Shown: piece by piece, positions 1 to 8,327 of the stretch | Layout: every line of letters starts with the position of its first letter | Numbering within the stretch: position 1 is the stretch's first letter | NCBI RefSeq assembly: GCF_004006015.1 | Contig: NZ_CP034766.1 | Span: 2,389,001 to 2,453,000 of the forward strand | Direction: 5' to 3' | DNA length: 64,000 nt | DNA from: Rhodococcus sp. X156 | Lineage (GTDB): Bacteria > Actinomycetota > Actinomycetes > Mycobacteriales > Mycobacteriaceae | Program-made: the position numbers and the translations under genes | The notes under the pieces: generated by a model | Seen by the model: the letters and a program-made list of their open reading frames with translations, nothing else | The model's database searches: none | What the model was told of the DNA's origin: nothing

Positions 1-133
1 CGAGCAGGGACAGTGCCTCGGTGGTGGAGAGCGCGGCCAGCGCGGCCGCGACCACCGCGGCCACCACGCCAGCAGCGAGCAGCACTCCGCCGGGGCATTG
101 CGTGGGTGGGGTCGAGGTGTCCTGCGAGGCCAT
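1..133 (-). CDS. Membrane protein, 5' end only (cut by window edge)
   Basis: An open minus-strand frame starts with ATG at 133 and runs 44 codons off the left edge without a stop. It begins MASQDTSTPPTQCPGG and continues into a run of Ala, Val and Leu that looks like a first membrane segment. The pattern (short polar tail, then a long hydrophobic helix ending in STTEALSLL) would fit the first helix of a FecCD-type metal-siderophore permease, but that is only an impression from composition. It is divergent to the lipoprotein gene at 194. Too little is visible to name it. Confidence 0.4.
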   Translation of the reverse strand, partial: MASQDTSTPPTQCPGGVLLAAGVVAAVVAAALAALSTTEALSLL

Positions 134-193
134 GGCTGCCAGCGTAGGAGCACTCGCTGCCCACAGCCGCCCCAGGTCGATACCCTTGCCGCT

Positions 194-814
194 GTGCGCA
201 GGCGGAGGACGGGGGCTCTGGCGCTGCTCGCCGCCCTGCTCAGCGTCGCGGCGTGCTCACAACCGGTACCGGGCACGCCGATACCGGCGGTGTCAGCCCC
301 CTCCTCGACGGGGCCCACGTCACCCGGTGACAGTGCCCACACGCCGGAGCTGGTGAGCAGCGGAGCCCACCTGTCCACGCCGAGGCAGGCCGACGTGGTG
401 CCCCCCTGCAGCATCGCCGCCGAGGCGCAGGTGGTGAGCACCCTGGGCGCGGTGACCGGACCGCCGGCCCCGCTGCCGGGCACGCCCAGCAGCTGCGTGT
501 GGCCCCTGCTGGGCGGCAGCGAGTCCGGCTTCCTCACCGGCTACGGGGTGTCCTTCACCGACGTCGCGGCCACCCACCCCGCCGAGCAAGGTGGGCTGGA
601 GCGCGCCACCGACGGCAACAGCACCTGGTTGTGGTGCGAGCGCTCCGAGGCCCGGCAGACCATCACCTGCGGCGCCGCGGTGGCCATCAGCGCCGAGCGC
701 ACCTTCGTCACCGGCCTGGTCCGCCCCGTCACCGTCGATCGCACCACCACGACGGTGCTCGCCGAGCTCCAGAAGATGACCATCCCGCTGCTGCGCTCGC
801 TGCCGGCCATCTAG
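194..814 (+). CDS. Secreted lipoprotein, DUF3558-like
   Basis: The 206-aa product starts with a basic stretch and a hydrophobic core ending in the lipobox LSVAAC, so it should be lipidated and anchored outside the membrane. After a Pro/Ser/Thr-rich linker, the domain has paired cysteines (PPCSIAAEAQV, then SSCVWPL, later WLWCER and ITCGA) in the pattern of the actinobacterial DUF3558 lipoproteins, whose function is unknown. I chose GTG 194 because a TACCCT -10 box (181-186) lies 7 nt upstream, giving a leaderless transcript, and because it starts directly on the signal peptide; the upstream ATG at 98 would add 32 untypical residues. The family call is from motif spacing only. Confidence 0.6.
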   Translation: MRRRRTGALALLAALLSVAACSQPVPGTPIPAVSAPSSTGPTSPGDSAHTPELVSSGAHLSTPRQADVVPPCSIAAEAQVVSTLGAVTGPPAPLPGTPSSCVWPLLGGSESGFLTGYGVSFTDVAATHPAEQGGLERATDGNSTWLWCERSEARQTITCGAAVAISAERTFVTGLVRPVTVDRTTTTVLAELQKMTIPLLRSLPAI

Positions 815-903
815 AGCGGGCGCCGTGGAACGGCACCGCCCCGCGCGGGTCCACCCGGGACCAGGCGGAGGGCGCTAGGCTCCCTGCGTCCGTCCGCGGG
901 CAC

Positions 904-977
904 GCCTCCGTAGCTCAGGTGGATAGAGCAAGGGCCTTCTAATCCCGAGGTCGCAGGTTCGAGTCCTGCCGGGGGCA
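904..977 (+). tRNA. tRNA-Arg (anticodon TCT)
   Basis: A cloverleaf is readable: acceptor GCCTCCG (904-910) pairs with CGGGGGC (970-976, with one G-U), the T arm is GCAGG-TTCGAGT-CCTGC (953-969), and the anticodon loop CTTCTAA (936-942) carries TCT. The CCA end is not encoded. A TAGGCT -10-like box lies at 877-882. The anticodon stem is unusually weak, with only three G-C pairs; C31-T39 is a mismatch that I recall also in mycobacterial tRNA-Arg(TCT), while A-G at the stem base is extra. Confidence 0.9.
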
Positions 978-1048
978 CTCACCCGCACGCACGGGCTCGA
1001 GCACTGCCCGGGTGCCCGTCCCGCCTGGTCGTAGCGGTCGCACCGGCG

Positions 1049-1068
1049 AAGTTCGGTTCGCCTAACTT
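1049..1068. promoter_or_regulatory. Candidate metal-dependent (DtxR/IdeR/MntR-type) operator
   Basis: The 20-bp imperfect palindrome AAGTTcGGttcgCCtAACTT has 7 of 8 arm positions matching. Aligned from 1052 it agrees with the mycobacterial IdeR consensus TTAGGTTAGGCTAACCTAA at 13 of 19 positions by my count. It sits 34 bp before the metal transporter start, next to a -35-like TTGCGG (1067-1072) and 17 bp before a poor -10 (TACTGT, 1090-1095). Regulation by a DtxR-family repressor is inferred. Confidence 0.5.
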
Positions 1069-1101
1069 GCGGGTGCGGGACACCGAACATACTGTCCCGG
1101 C

Positions 1102-2031
1102 ATGCGTGCACGACGTGCCTCGGTGATCGGCTCGGTGCGAGCGCTCACGGCCGTCCTGGTGCTGGCGCTGGCGGGGTGCAGCAGCGCGGCGGGCGAGGAG
1201 GCCGACGACCGTCCGACCGTGCTCACCACGTTCACGGTGCTGGCCGACATCGCCCAGAACGTCGCGGGCGAGCACCTGCGGGTGGAGTCGATCACCAAGC
1301 CCGGCGCGGAGGTGCACGGCTACGAGCCCACCCCCGGAGACGTCAAGAAGACCGCCCGCGCCGACCTGGTGCTCAACAACGGCATGAACCTGGAGGCCTG
1401 GTTCGCGCAGTTCGTCGAGGATCTCGACGTCCCCCACGTGACGGTCAGCGAGGGCGTGGAGCCCATCGACATCGCCGAGGACGACTACCGCGGGCTGGCG
1501 AACCCGCACGCCTGGATGTCGCCGCTGAACGTGCAGATCTACGTGGCCAACATGGTCACCGCGTTCAGCGAGCTCGACCCGGCCAACGCCGACGCCTACC
1601 GCGCCAACGGGACCGCCTACCAGGCCCGGCTGCAGCTCGTGCAGGACGAGCTGACCTCCGGGCTGGCGGGGCTGCCGCCGCGCCAGCGGGCCCTGGTCAC
1701 CTGCGAGGGCGCCTTCTCCTACCTCGCCCGCGACGCCGGGCTCACCGAGAAGTACGTGTGGGCGGTCAACGCCGAGCGCCAGGCCACGCCGAAGCAGATT
1801 GCCAGCGTCATCGAGTTTGTCCGGAGCAACGAGGTGCCTGCGGTGTTCTGCGAGTCGACCGTCTCGGACGCGCCCATGCGCCAGGTGGCACAGGCCACCG
1901 GCGCGAGGCTCGGCGGCACCCTCTACGTGGACTCGCTGTCGGCTGCCGACGGACCCGTGCCCAGCTACCTGGACCTCGTTCGGCACGACACCACCGTCAT
2001 CGTCAGCGGCCTCACGGGGGCGGCCCGATGA
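1102..2031 (+). CDS. Metal ABC transporter substrate-binding lipoprotein (Mn/Fe type)
   Basis: This 309-aa protein captures divalent metal outside the membrane for the ABC transporter encoded next to it. It has a lipobox LAGC (Cys26) and the four ligand motifs of cluster A-I binding proteins: His72 (VHGYEP), His136 (NPHAWM), Glu202 (CEGAFSYLA) and Asp277 (LYVDSLSA). Glu at the third site and the phrases around it fit the Mn/Fe group (PsaA, MntC, SitA) rather than zinc-type ZnuA, which has a His-rich loop that is absent here. ATG 1102 is 6 nt behind the -10-like TACTGT, so the message is probably leaderless. The stop overlaps the ATPase start (ATGA). Confidence 0.88.
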   Translation: MRARRASVIGSVRALTAVLVLALAGCSSAAGEEADDRPTVLTTFTVLADIAQNVAGEHLRVESITKPGAEVHGYEPTPGDVKKTARADLVLNNGMNLEAWFAQFVEDLDVPHVTVSEGVEPIDIAEDDYRGLANPHAWMSPLNVQIYVANMVTAFSELDPANADAYRANGTAYQARLQLVQDELTSGLAGLPPRQRALVTCEGAFSYLARDAGLTEKYVWAVNAERQATPKQIASVIEFVRSNEVPAVFCESTVSDAPMRQVAQATGARLGGTLYVDSLSAADGPVPSYLDLVRHDTTVIVSGLTGAAR

Positions 2032-2774
2032 GCACCCCGGCCATCGAGGTGGACGAGGTGACGGTGCGCTACGGCGAGGTCCTCGCCCTGGATCGCGCCA
2101 CCCTCAGCGTGGCGCCCGGCCGGGTGTGCGGGCTGGTCGGGATGAACGGCTCCGGCAAGTCCACCCTGTTCAAGGCCGTGATGGGCATCGTCCGGCCGGA
2201 AGCCGGTCGGGTGCTGCTGCACGGCAGCCCCCCTGCCCAGGCCCGCCGCTCCGGCGTGGTGGGCTACGTCCCGCAGAGCGAGGACGTCGACTGGGCGTTC
2301 CCGCTGTCGGTGCGCGACGTGGTGATGATGGGCCGCTACGGGCACCTCGGCCTCACCCGCCGACCCCGCCGTGCCGACCACCAGGCGGTGGACGAGGCGC
2401 TGGAGCGGGTGGAGCTCAGCGAGCACGCCGGACGCCAGATCGGGCGGCTGTCCGGCGGGCAGCGCAAGCGCGCCTTCGTCGCCAGGGGGATCGCCCAGGA
2501 CGCCACGGTGCTGCTGCTCGACGAGCCCTTCGCCGGGGTGGACAAGCGCACCGAGGCGACCATCACCCGGCTGCTGCGCGAGCTCGCGGGGGCAGGCACC
2601 ACCATCCTGATCTCCACCCACGACCTGCGCGCCCTGCCCGGTCTCGCCGACGAGGCGGTGCTGCTGCGCCAGCGGGTGCTGGTGCAGGGCGACCCGCGAG
2701 AGGTGCTGCAGCCGGCCAACCTGGCCCGGGCGTTCGGCTTCGACGTCCTGGACCGGCTGGAGACGACCACGTGA
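2028..2774 (+). CDS. Metal ABC transporter ATP-binding protein
   Basis: This 248-aa ABC ATPase powers the metal importer. Walker A is GMNGSGKST, the signature is LSGGQRKR, Walker B is VLLLDEP, with the switch His in STHDL. The stretch VPQSEDVDWAFPLSV is typical of ATPases of the manganese/iron (MntB, SitB) subfamily. Its ATG overlaps the stop of the binding-protein gene and its stop overlaps the permease GTG, so the three subunits are translationally coupled in one operon. Confidence 0.92.
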   Translation: MSTPAIEVDEVTVRYGEVLALDRATLSVAPGRVCGLVGMNGSGKSTLFKAVMGIVRPEAGRVLLHGSPPAQARRSGVVGYVPQSEDVDWAFPLSVRDVVMMGRYGHLGLTRRPRRADHQAVDEALERVELSEHAGRQIGRLSGGQRKRAFVARGIAQDATVLLLDEPFAGVDKRTEATITRLLRELAGAGTTILISTHDLRALPGLADEAVLLRQRVLVQGDPREVLQPANLARAFGFDVLDRLETTT

Positions 2775-3658
2775 CCGCCCACGAGCTGTTCCTCGAGCCG
2801 CTGACCTACGGCTTCATGACGCGGGCGCTGGCCACCACGGTCGTGTCCGCGGTGGTGTGCGCCGTCCTCTCCTGCTGGCTGGTGCTGGTGGGGTGGTCGC
2901 TGATGGGTGACGCGGTCTCGCACGCGGTGCTGCCCGGGGTGGTCATCGCCTACGTCCTGGGTGCGCCGTTCGCGGTGGGTGCAGTGGTCTTCGGGTTCCT
3001 GGCGGTGGCCCTCATCGGCGTGGTGCGCGACACCAGCCGGATCAAGGAGGACGCTGCCATCGGCATCGTCTTCACCACCCTGTTCGCCCTGGGCCTGGTC
3101 CTCATCTCGGTCACCCCGAGCCAGACCGACCTGAACCACATCATCTTCGGCAACCTGCTGGGCGTCAGCCGCGCGGACCTGGTCCAGGTGGCGGTGCTCG
3201 GGGCGGTGGTGCTCACCGCGCTGGTGCTCAAGCGCCGGGACTTCACCCTCTACGCCTTCGACCCCGTCCACGCCCAGGCCATCGGGCTGCGTCCACGGGT
3301 GCTGGGCGCGGTGCTGCTGGGTCTGCTCGCCCTGACCTGCGTGGTCGCCCTGCAGGCGGTGGGGGTGATCCTGGTGGTGGCGATGCTCATCATCCCGGGA
3401 GCCACCGCCTACCTGCTCACCGACCGCTTCGCCCGGATGCTGCTGGTCGCACCCACCATCTCGGTGGTGTGCTCGGTGACGGGGCTGTACCTCAGCTACC
3501 ACCTGGACACCGCCTCCGGCGGGATGATCGTGCTCAGCCAGGGGGCTGTCTTCACCCTGGTCTACCTCTTCAGCCCCACCCACGGCGTCCTCGGTCGTCG
3601 CCTGCTGGCTGCCCGGCGCCGCACACCGGTCACCGACCCCGTCAGAGCCGTCGGATGA
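2771..3658 (+). CDS. Metal ABC transporter permease (ABC-3 family)
   Basis: The 295-aa protein is almost wholly hydrophobic with eight to nine predicted membrane segments and the family phrases SLMGDAVSHAVLPGVV and VGVILVVAMLIIPGATAYLLT. It is the membrane channel of the metal importer and acts as a dimer with the ATPase. The GTG start at 2771 is set by the 4-bp overlap GTGA with the ATPase stop. The 3' end overlaps the convergent HdeD-like gene by 17 bp. Confidence 0.92.
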   Translation: MTAHELFLEPLTYGFMTRALATTVVSAVVCAVLSCWLVLVGWSLMGDAVSHAVLPGVVIAYVLGAPFAVGAVVFGFLAVALIGVVRDTSRIKEDAAIGIVFTTLFALGLVLISVTPSQTDLNHIIFGNLLGVSRADLVQVAVLGAVVLTALVLKRRDFTLYAFDPVHAQAIGLRPRVLGAVLLGLLALTCVVALQAVGVILVVAMLIIPGATAYLLTDRFARMLLVAPTISVVCSVTGLYLSYHLDTASGGMIVLSQGAVFTLVYLFSPTHGVLGRRLLAARRRTPVTDPVRAVG

Positions 3659-4205
3659 CCAGCGCGATCTCCACCACGCCGATGACCAGCAGGATCCAGC
3701 CGGCGGTCTGGGCCAGCGTCACCAGGCTGAGCAGGCTGATGCTCGCCAGCACGATCACCCCACCGAGCACGGAGAGCACGCCCATCACGAACGGGATGCT
3801 GGTGAGGTCCCCGCGGGCGCCGAGGCCGAAGGAGATGCCGCTGATCCCGGCGATGATCCAGCCGACGCCGAGGATGGCCACCAGGGTCTCCAGCGAGGAG
3901 AACGGGCTGGCGATCAGCAGGACGCCGGCCACCATGGCCAGCACGCCCAGCAGCGCCCCCAGCACCCGCAGCGCCGTGGGCGCCACCAGCAGCGCCGCGG
4001 CCTGCACCGTGCGCCAGGCCCCGAAGATGATCAGCTGGACTCCCAGCAGCACCGCCAGCACCACCAGGGTGGCGGTGGGCCACACCAGCACGATGAGCCC
4101 CACGGCCACCGTCGCCACGCCGGCGAGCACGCCCAGCGAGCGGGCCACCCTGCGGGCGGACGACACCTGCCGCCGAAAGATGTTGTTGGCCTCTGCAGAC
4201 GACAT
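3642..4205 (-). CDS. HdeD/DUF308 family membrane protein
   Basis: A 187-aa integral membrane protein with about six short hydrophobic helices in three pairs, the layout of HdeD/DUF308 proteins. HdeD is linked to acid resistance in E. coli; in actinobacteria the role is unknown. ATG 4205 is preceded by the strong ribosome-binding site GGGGGAGG, which decides the start over an in-frame ATG at 4268. It converges on the metal permease gene with a 17-bp overlap. Confidence 0.75.
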   Translation of the reverse strand: MSSAEANNIFRRQVSSARRVARSLGVLAGVATVAVGLIVLVWPTATLVVLAVLLGVQLIIFGAWRTVQAAALLVAPTALRVLGALLGVLAMVAGVLLIASPFSSLETLVAILGVGWIIAGISGISFGLGARGDLTSIPFVMGVLSVLGGVIVLASISLLSLVTLAQTAGWILLVIGVVEIALVIRRL

Positions 4206-4520
4206 CGCGGGGCCTCCCCCAGGTGCTGGACGCGCGGCAGCCTCCCTCGACGGTACCCGCGGCAGCACACCGCTGAGCCGGACCGGGGTTGCGTCAACCG
4301 GTTACCCTCATCCGGTGATCAGCGTCATCGCTCCGATGTGGAGCCGGCGCTTGCGGAGGACCCGCACTGGTCGCCTCACCACCACCGAGGCCGTCCGCCC
4401 TGATCCGGCCGCGCCCCCCACGACCTGGGCCATCGGGCGCCGCCGGTGGGATCGACCACCACCGATGACTGCTGAGCCGTCCCCATCGGCCCCCACACCA
4501 ACGAGGTAGGCGCGCGGAAC
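4206..4520. other. Intergenic region, divergent promoters expected
   Basis: About 315 bp lie between the HdeD-like gene and the acyl-CoA synthetase, transcribed away from each other. I see no ORF with support, no clear terminator, and only weak inverted repeats around CCGGTTACC...CCGGTGATC (4298-4321). Promoters for both neighbours should be here but no convincing -35/-10 pair stands out. Confidence 0.4.
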
Positions 4521-6200
4521 ATGGACCTGTCCAAGGCAAAGATCGCGGCACGACTCGCGGAGACCAAGACGTTGGCGCTCGGCCTGGTGCCGGTGGCCCA
4601 GTCGGGCATCATCGCGCCGATGCGCCCGGACCGGCTGGCGCGCGTCGCCGCTGCCTGGGTGCGGTGGGACTTCACCCCCAGCTCCCTGCTGGCCATCTCC
4701 GCGCGCCGTGCCCCCGATCGCGTCGCCGTCATCGACGACAGCGGTGAGCTCACCTACGGCCAGCTCGAGGCCGACGTGATGGCCCTGGCCCGCAGCCTCA
4801 GCCGCAGCGGGGTGGGCACCAAGAGCCGGGTCGGCGTGCTCTGCCGCAACCACCGCGGCGTGCTGCAGGTGCTCGGTGCGACCGGTCGGGTCGGCGCCGA
4901 CCTGGTGCTGCTCAACACCGGCCTGTCCGGCAAGCAGCTGGGCGACGTGCTCACCGAGCAGAAGATCACCGTGCTGGTGGCCGACGGCGAGTTCGCCGAG
5001 GTGCTGCCCGACGACATCGACGAGCGGCAGCGCTCCGGTGACCTCCGCCTTGTCGGGGCGGTGGACGGGCTCAAGCTGGGCTCGGACGTGGAGACCGTGG
5101 ACGACCTCATCGAGCGCTCCCCTGCCGACGTCACGCTGCCCACCCGTCCCCGGCGCGGGCGCACCGTGGTGCTGACCTCCGGCACCACCGGCACGCCCAA
5201 GGGCGCGCACCGGCCCGAGCCGCGCAACTGGATGCCCGCCGCGGCGGTGCTCTCGCGCATCCCGCTGCGCAGCGGCGAGACCACCGTGGTCGCCGCGCCG
5301 ATGTTCCACACCTGGGGGTTCGCGGCGCTGCAGCTGAGCCTGGCGCTGGGCTCCACCATGGTGCTGCGGCGCAAGTTCACCCCGGCCGAGTGCCTGGCCG
5401 ACGTGGAGCGGCACCAGGCAAAGGCGCTGTTCGTGGTTCCGGTGATGCTGCAGCGCATCCTCGAGCTGCCCGAGGACCAGCGTCGTCACGACACCTCCAG
5501 CCTGCGGGTGATCGCGGCCAGCGGGTCCGCCCTCGGTGTCCCGCTGGTGAAGAAGGCGCTCGAGACGTTCGGCCCGGTGCTCTACAACCTCTACGGCTCC
5601 ACCGAGGTGAGCTGGGTGTCCATCGCCCAGCCCCAGGAGCTGCAGGAGCACCCCTCCACCGCCGGACGGCCCCCGCTGGGCACGGAGGTGGAGATCCTCG
5701 ACGACGAGGGCAAGGAGGTGACGGGTGACACCGTGGGCCGGGTGTTCGTCGGCAACGGGATGCTGTTCGAGGGCTACACCCGCGCCGGGGAGGACAAGGA
5801 GATCGTCCGCGGCCTGATGAGCACCGGCGACCTGGGCCACCTCGGCGACGACGGGCTGCTCTACATCGACGGGCGCTCCGACGACATGGTGGTCTCCGGC
5901 GGGGAGAACGTGTACCCCGGCGAGGTGGAGGACCTCATCAACGCCCTGGACGGCGTGCGCGAGGTGCTCGTGACCGGTGTGGACGACGAGAAGTTCGGGG
6001 CGCGACTGGCTGCCTACGTGGTGCGGGAGGGCGACGACGGCTCGGTGCACGCCGACTCGGTCCGCGAGCACGTCAAGAAGCACCTGGCGCGCTTCAGCGT
6101 GCCGCGGGACGTGGTGTTCCTGGATGAGCTGCCCCGCAACGCCACCGGGAAGATCGTCAAGCGCGAGCTGCCGGACTCGCAGGAGAAGTCGGAGCAGTAG
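4521..6200 (+). CDS. Fatty acyl-CoA synthetase (FadD family)
   Basis: The 559-aa enzyme belongs to the ANL superfamily: it activates a carboxylic acid with ATP to the acyl-adenylate and passes it to CoA. Visible motifs are the P-loop TSGTTGTPKG (about 216-225), YGSTEVSW, the hinge STGDLG, GRSDDMVVSGGENVYPGE, and the C-terminal catalytic Lys in RNATGKIVKREL. Length and N-terminus resemble mycobacterial FadD12/FadD2 type synthetases. The fatty acyl-CoA reductase follows 71 bp later on the same strand, so the likely substrate is a long-chain fatty acid feeding that reductase. Exact chain length cannot be read from sequence. Confidence 0.85.
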   Translation: MDLSKAKIAARLAETKTLALGLVPVAQSGIIAPMRPDRLARVAAAWVRWDFTPSSLLAISARRAPDRVAVIDDSGELTYGQLEADVMALARSLSRSGVGTKSRVGVLCRNHRGVLQVLGATGRVGADLVLLNTGLSGKQLGDVLTEQKITVLVADGEFAEVLPDDIDERQRSGDLRLVGAVDGLKLGSDVETVDDLIERSPADVTLPTRPRRGRTVVLTSGTTGTPKGAHRPEPRNWMPAAAVLSRIPLRSGETTVVAAPMFHTWGFAALQLSLALGSTMVLRRKFTPAECLADVERHQAKALFVVPVMLQRILELPEDQRRHDTSSLRVIAASGSALGVPLVKKALETFGPVLYNLYGSTEVSWVSIAQPQELQEHPSTAGRPPLGTEVEILDDEGKEVTGDTVGRVFVGNGMLFEGYTRAGEDKEIVRGLMSTGDLGHLGDDGLLYIDGRSDDMVVSGGENVYPGEVEDLINALDGVREVLVTGVDDEKFGARLAAYVVREGDDGSVHADSVREHVKKHLARFSVPRDVVFLDELPRNATGKIVKRELPDSQEKSEQ

Positions 6201-6271
6201 CCCGCTTCGTGTATCCCCCGTCACACCTGCGGCGCTAGGTTGGTCCCCGTAGTCGTCGGAGGGGGTCTGAC

Positions 6272-8290
6272 ATGACCACGTACGTGGTGACGGGCGGTAC
6301 CGGGTTTCTCGGCAGGTACGCCATTCCGCTGCTGCTGACGCGGCCGGAGTGCGACGCGGTGCACGTCCTGGTGCGGGAGTCCTCAGTGGGCCGGCTGGAG
6401 AACCTCGCTGCGGGCTGGGCGGGCGGGCAGAAGGTCCATCCGGTGATCGGTGACCTCACCCAGCCCGGGCTGGGCCTCGCCGAGAACACGGTGCCCGCCC
6501 GTGCCGCCCACCTGCTGCACCTCGGTGCGGTCTACGACATGACCGCCCCCGCGGAGGCGAGCCACGCCGCCAACGTCATCGGCACCACCGGGGTGATCGA
6601 GCTGGCCGGCCGCCTCGGCGCGCGGCTGCACCACGTGTCCTCGGTGGCAGTGGCCGGCGACCACCCGGGCACCTACACGGAGGACGACTTCGACCTCGGC
6701 CAGGACCTGCCCTCGCCCTACCACGCCACCAAGTTCGAGGCCGAGAAGCTGGTGCGCCAGACCGCCACCACGCCGTGGCGGATCTACCGTCCCGCCATCG
6801 TGGTGGGCAACTCCGTCACCGGGCAGATGGACAAGATCGACGGGCCGTACTACTTCTTCGGTGCGCTGGCCAAGTGGGCGTCGGTGCCCTCGCTGCTGCC
6901 GATCGCGCTGCCCGACCTGGGGTCGACCAACCTGGTGCCGGTGGACTACGTGGTGGCGGCGCTGGACCACCTGATGCACCGCGAGGAGGGCGACGGCCAG
7001 GCGTTCCACCTGGTCAACCGCCGTCCACAGCCGCTGCGCGAGGTCTACGGTGCCCTCGCCTCGGCGGCGGGAGCACCCATGGCGGTGGCCACCCTGCCGC
7101 GCGAGGTGCTGGCGCCGCTGTCCCTGCTGGGCCGGCTGCCCGGCGCCACCGTCGCCCGCGACCTGGTGCTCAACCAGCTGGAGATCCCGCCGGAGGTGAT
7201 CGACCACACCACCTTCAGCGCCGACTTCGCCAGCCACAAGACCCGCAAGGCGCTGCGCGGCACCGGGATCGCCGCACCCGACCTGACCACCTACGCGGCG
7301 GCGCTGTGGAGCTACTGGGCCGACAACCTCGACCCGCAGCGCGCCCGCCGCGACGACCCGGCCGGCAAGCTGGTGGACCGCGTCGTGGTCGTCACCGGCG
7401 CCTCCTCAGGCATCGGCAAGGCGCTGGCCATGGCCCTGGCCCGGGAGAACGCCATCAGCCTGCTGCTGGCCCGCCGGGCCGAGGAGCTGGACGAGGTGGT
7501 GGAGGAGGTCCGGGCCATCGGCGGCCGGGCACACGCCTACCCCTGCGACATCACCGACCCGGAGTCGGTGAGCCAGGTGGTCAAGCACATCATCGACGAG
7601 CACGACCACGTGGACGTGCTGGTGAACAACGCCGGCCGCTCCATCCGTCGGTCGGCCTCGGCGTCGGTGGAGCGGATGCACGACTACGAGCGGACCATGG
7701 CGGTGAACTACTTCGGCGCCGTCCGCCTGGTGCTGGCCGTGCTGCCGCACATGGAGCGGCGCCGGCACGGCCACGTGGTCAACGTCAGCTCCATCGGCGT
7801 GCAGGCGCTGCCGCCCCGGTTCAGCGCCTACGTGGCCAGCAAGGCCGCCCTGGACGCGTTCAGCGACGTGGTCGCCAGCGAGACCTGGCACGACGGCATC
7901 ACCTTCACCTCGGTGCGGATGCCCCTGGTACGCACCCCGATGATCGCGCCGACCTCGCTGTACGACGCCTTCCCCGCGGCCACCCCGGACGACGCGGCCC
8001 AGCTGCTGCTGCGGGCCATCAAGGACCGGCCCAAGCGGATCAACACCCCGCTGGGCACCCTGGGCGAGGTGGCCGGCACGCTGGCGCCCAAGCTCAAGGA
8101 CGCGATCCTGCACCAGGCGTACCAGGTGTTCCCCGACTCCGCGGCGGCCCGCGGCGACAAGCCCACGCCCGATCCCGCTGCCACACCGGCCCAGCAGCAG
8201 GCGGCGGCGTCCGGCAACGCGATGGGCACCAAGCAGCTGTCCCGGGTGGCGATGGCCTTCGCGCGGCTCATGCCGGGCGTGCACTGGTAG
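6272..8290 (+). CDS. Two-domain fatty acyl-CoA reductase (AcrA1-like)
   Basis: The 672-aa protein joins two Rossmann reductases. The N-terminal extended-SDR/male-sterility domain has GGTGFLG (8-14) and a YHATK active site near residue 150. The C-terminal classical SDR has TGASSGIG (about 374-381), NNAG, and SSIG...YVASK (near 519). This is the architecture of M. tuberculosis AcrA1 (Rv3391) and of bacterial FARs that reduce fatty acyl-CoA through the aldehyde to the alcohol with NADPH. A strong ribosome-binding site (GGAGGGGG) precedes ATG 6272. With the upstream synthetase it would convert free fatty acids to fatty alcohols for wax esters or similar lipids; the final product is inferred. Confidence 0.85.
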   Translation: MTTYVVTGGTGFLGRYAIPLLLTRPECDAVHVLVRESSVGRLENLAAGWAGGQKVHPVIGDLTQPGLGLAENTVPARAAHLLHLGAVYDMTAPAEASHAANVIGTTGVIELAGRLGARLHHVSSVAVAGDHPGTYTEDDFDLGQDLPSPYHATKFEAEKLVRQTATTPWRIYRPAIVVGNSVTGQMDKIDGPYYFFGALAKWASVPSLLPIALPDLGSTNLVPVDYVVAALDHLMHREEGDGQAFHLVNRRPQPLREVYGALASAAGAPMAVATLPREVLAPLSLLGRLPGATVARDLVLNQLEIPPEVIDHTTFSADFASHKTRKALRGTGIAAPDLTTYAAALWSYWADNLDPQRARRDDPAGKLVDRVVVVTGASSGIGKALAMALARENAISLLLARRAEELDEVVEEVRAIGGRAHAYPCDITDPESVSQVVKHIIDEHDHVDVLVNNAGRSIRRSASASVERMHDYERTMAVNYFGAVRLVLAVLPHMERRRHGHVVNVSSIGVQALPPRFSAYVASKAALDAFSDVVASETWHDGITFTSVRMPLVRTPMIAPTSLYDAFPAATPDDAAQLLLRAIKDRPKRINTPLGTLGEVAGTLAPKLKDAILHQAYQVFPDSAAARGDKPTPDPAATPAQQQAAASGNAMGTKQLSRVAMAFARLMPGVHW

Positions 8291-8327
8291 CGCGCGGGCG
8301 GGCGGGTTTCTCCGTACCGTCGTGACG

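Noticed and set aside
98-193. N-terminal extension of the lipoprotein from ATG 98
   Set aside because: It would put 32 Arg/Gly/Pro-rich residues before the signal peptide; GTG 194 with its -10 box explains the start better.
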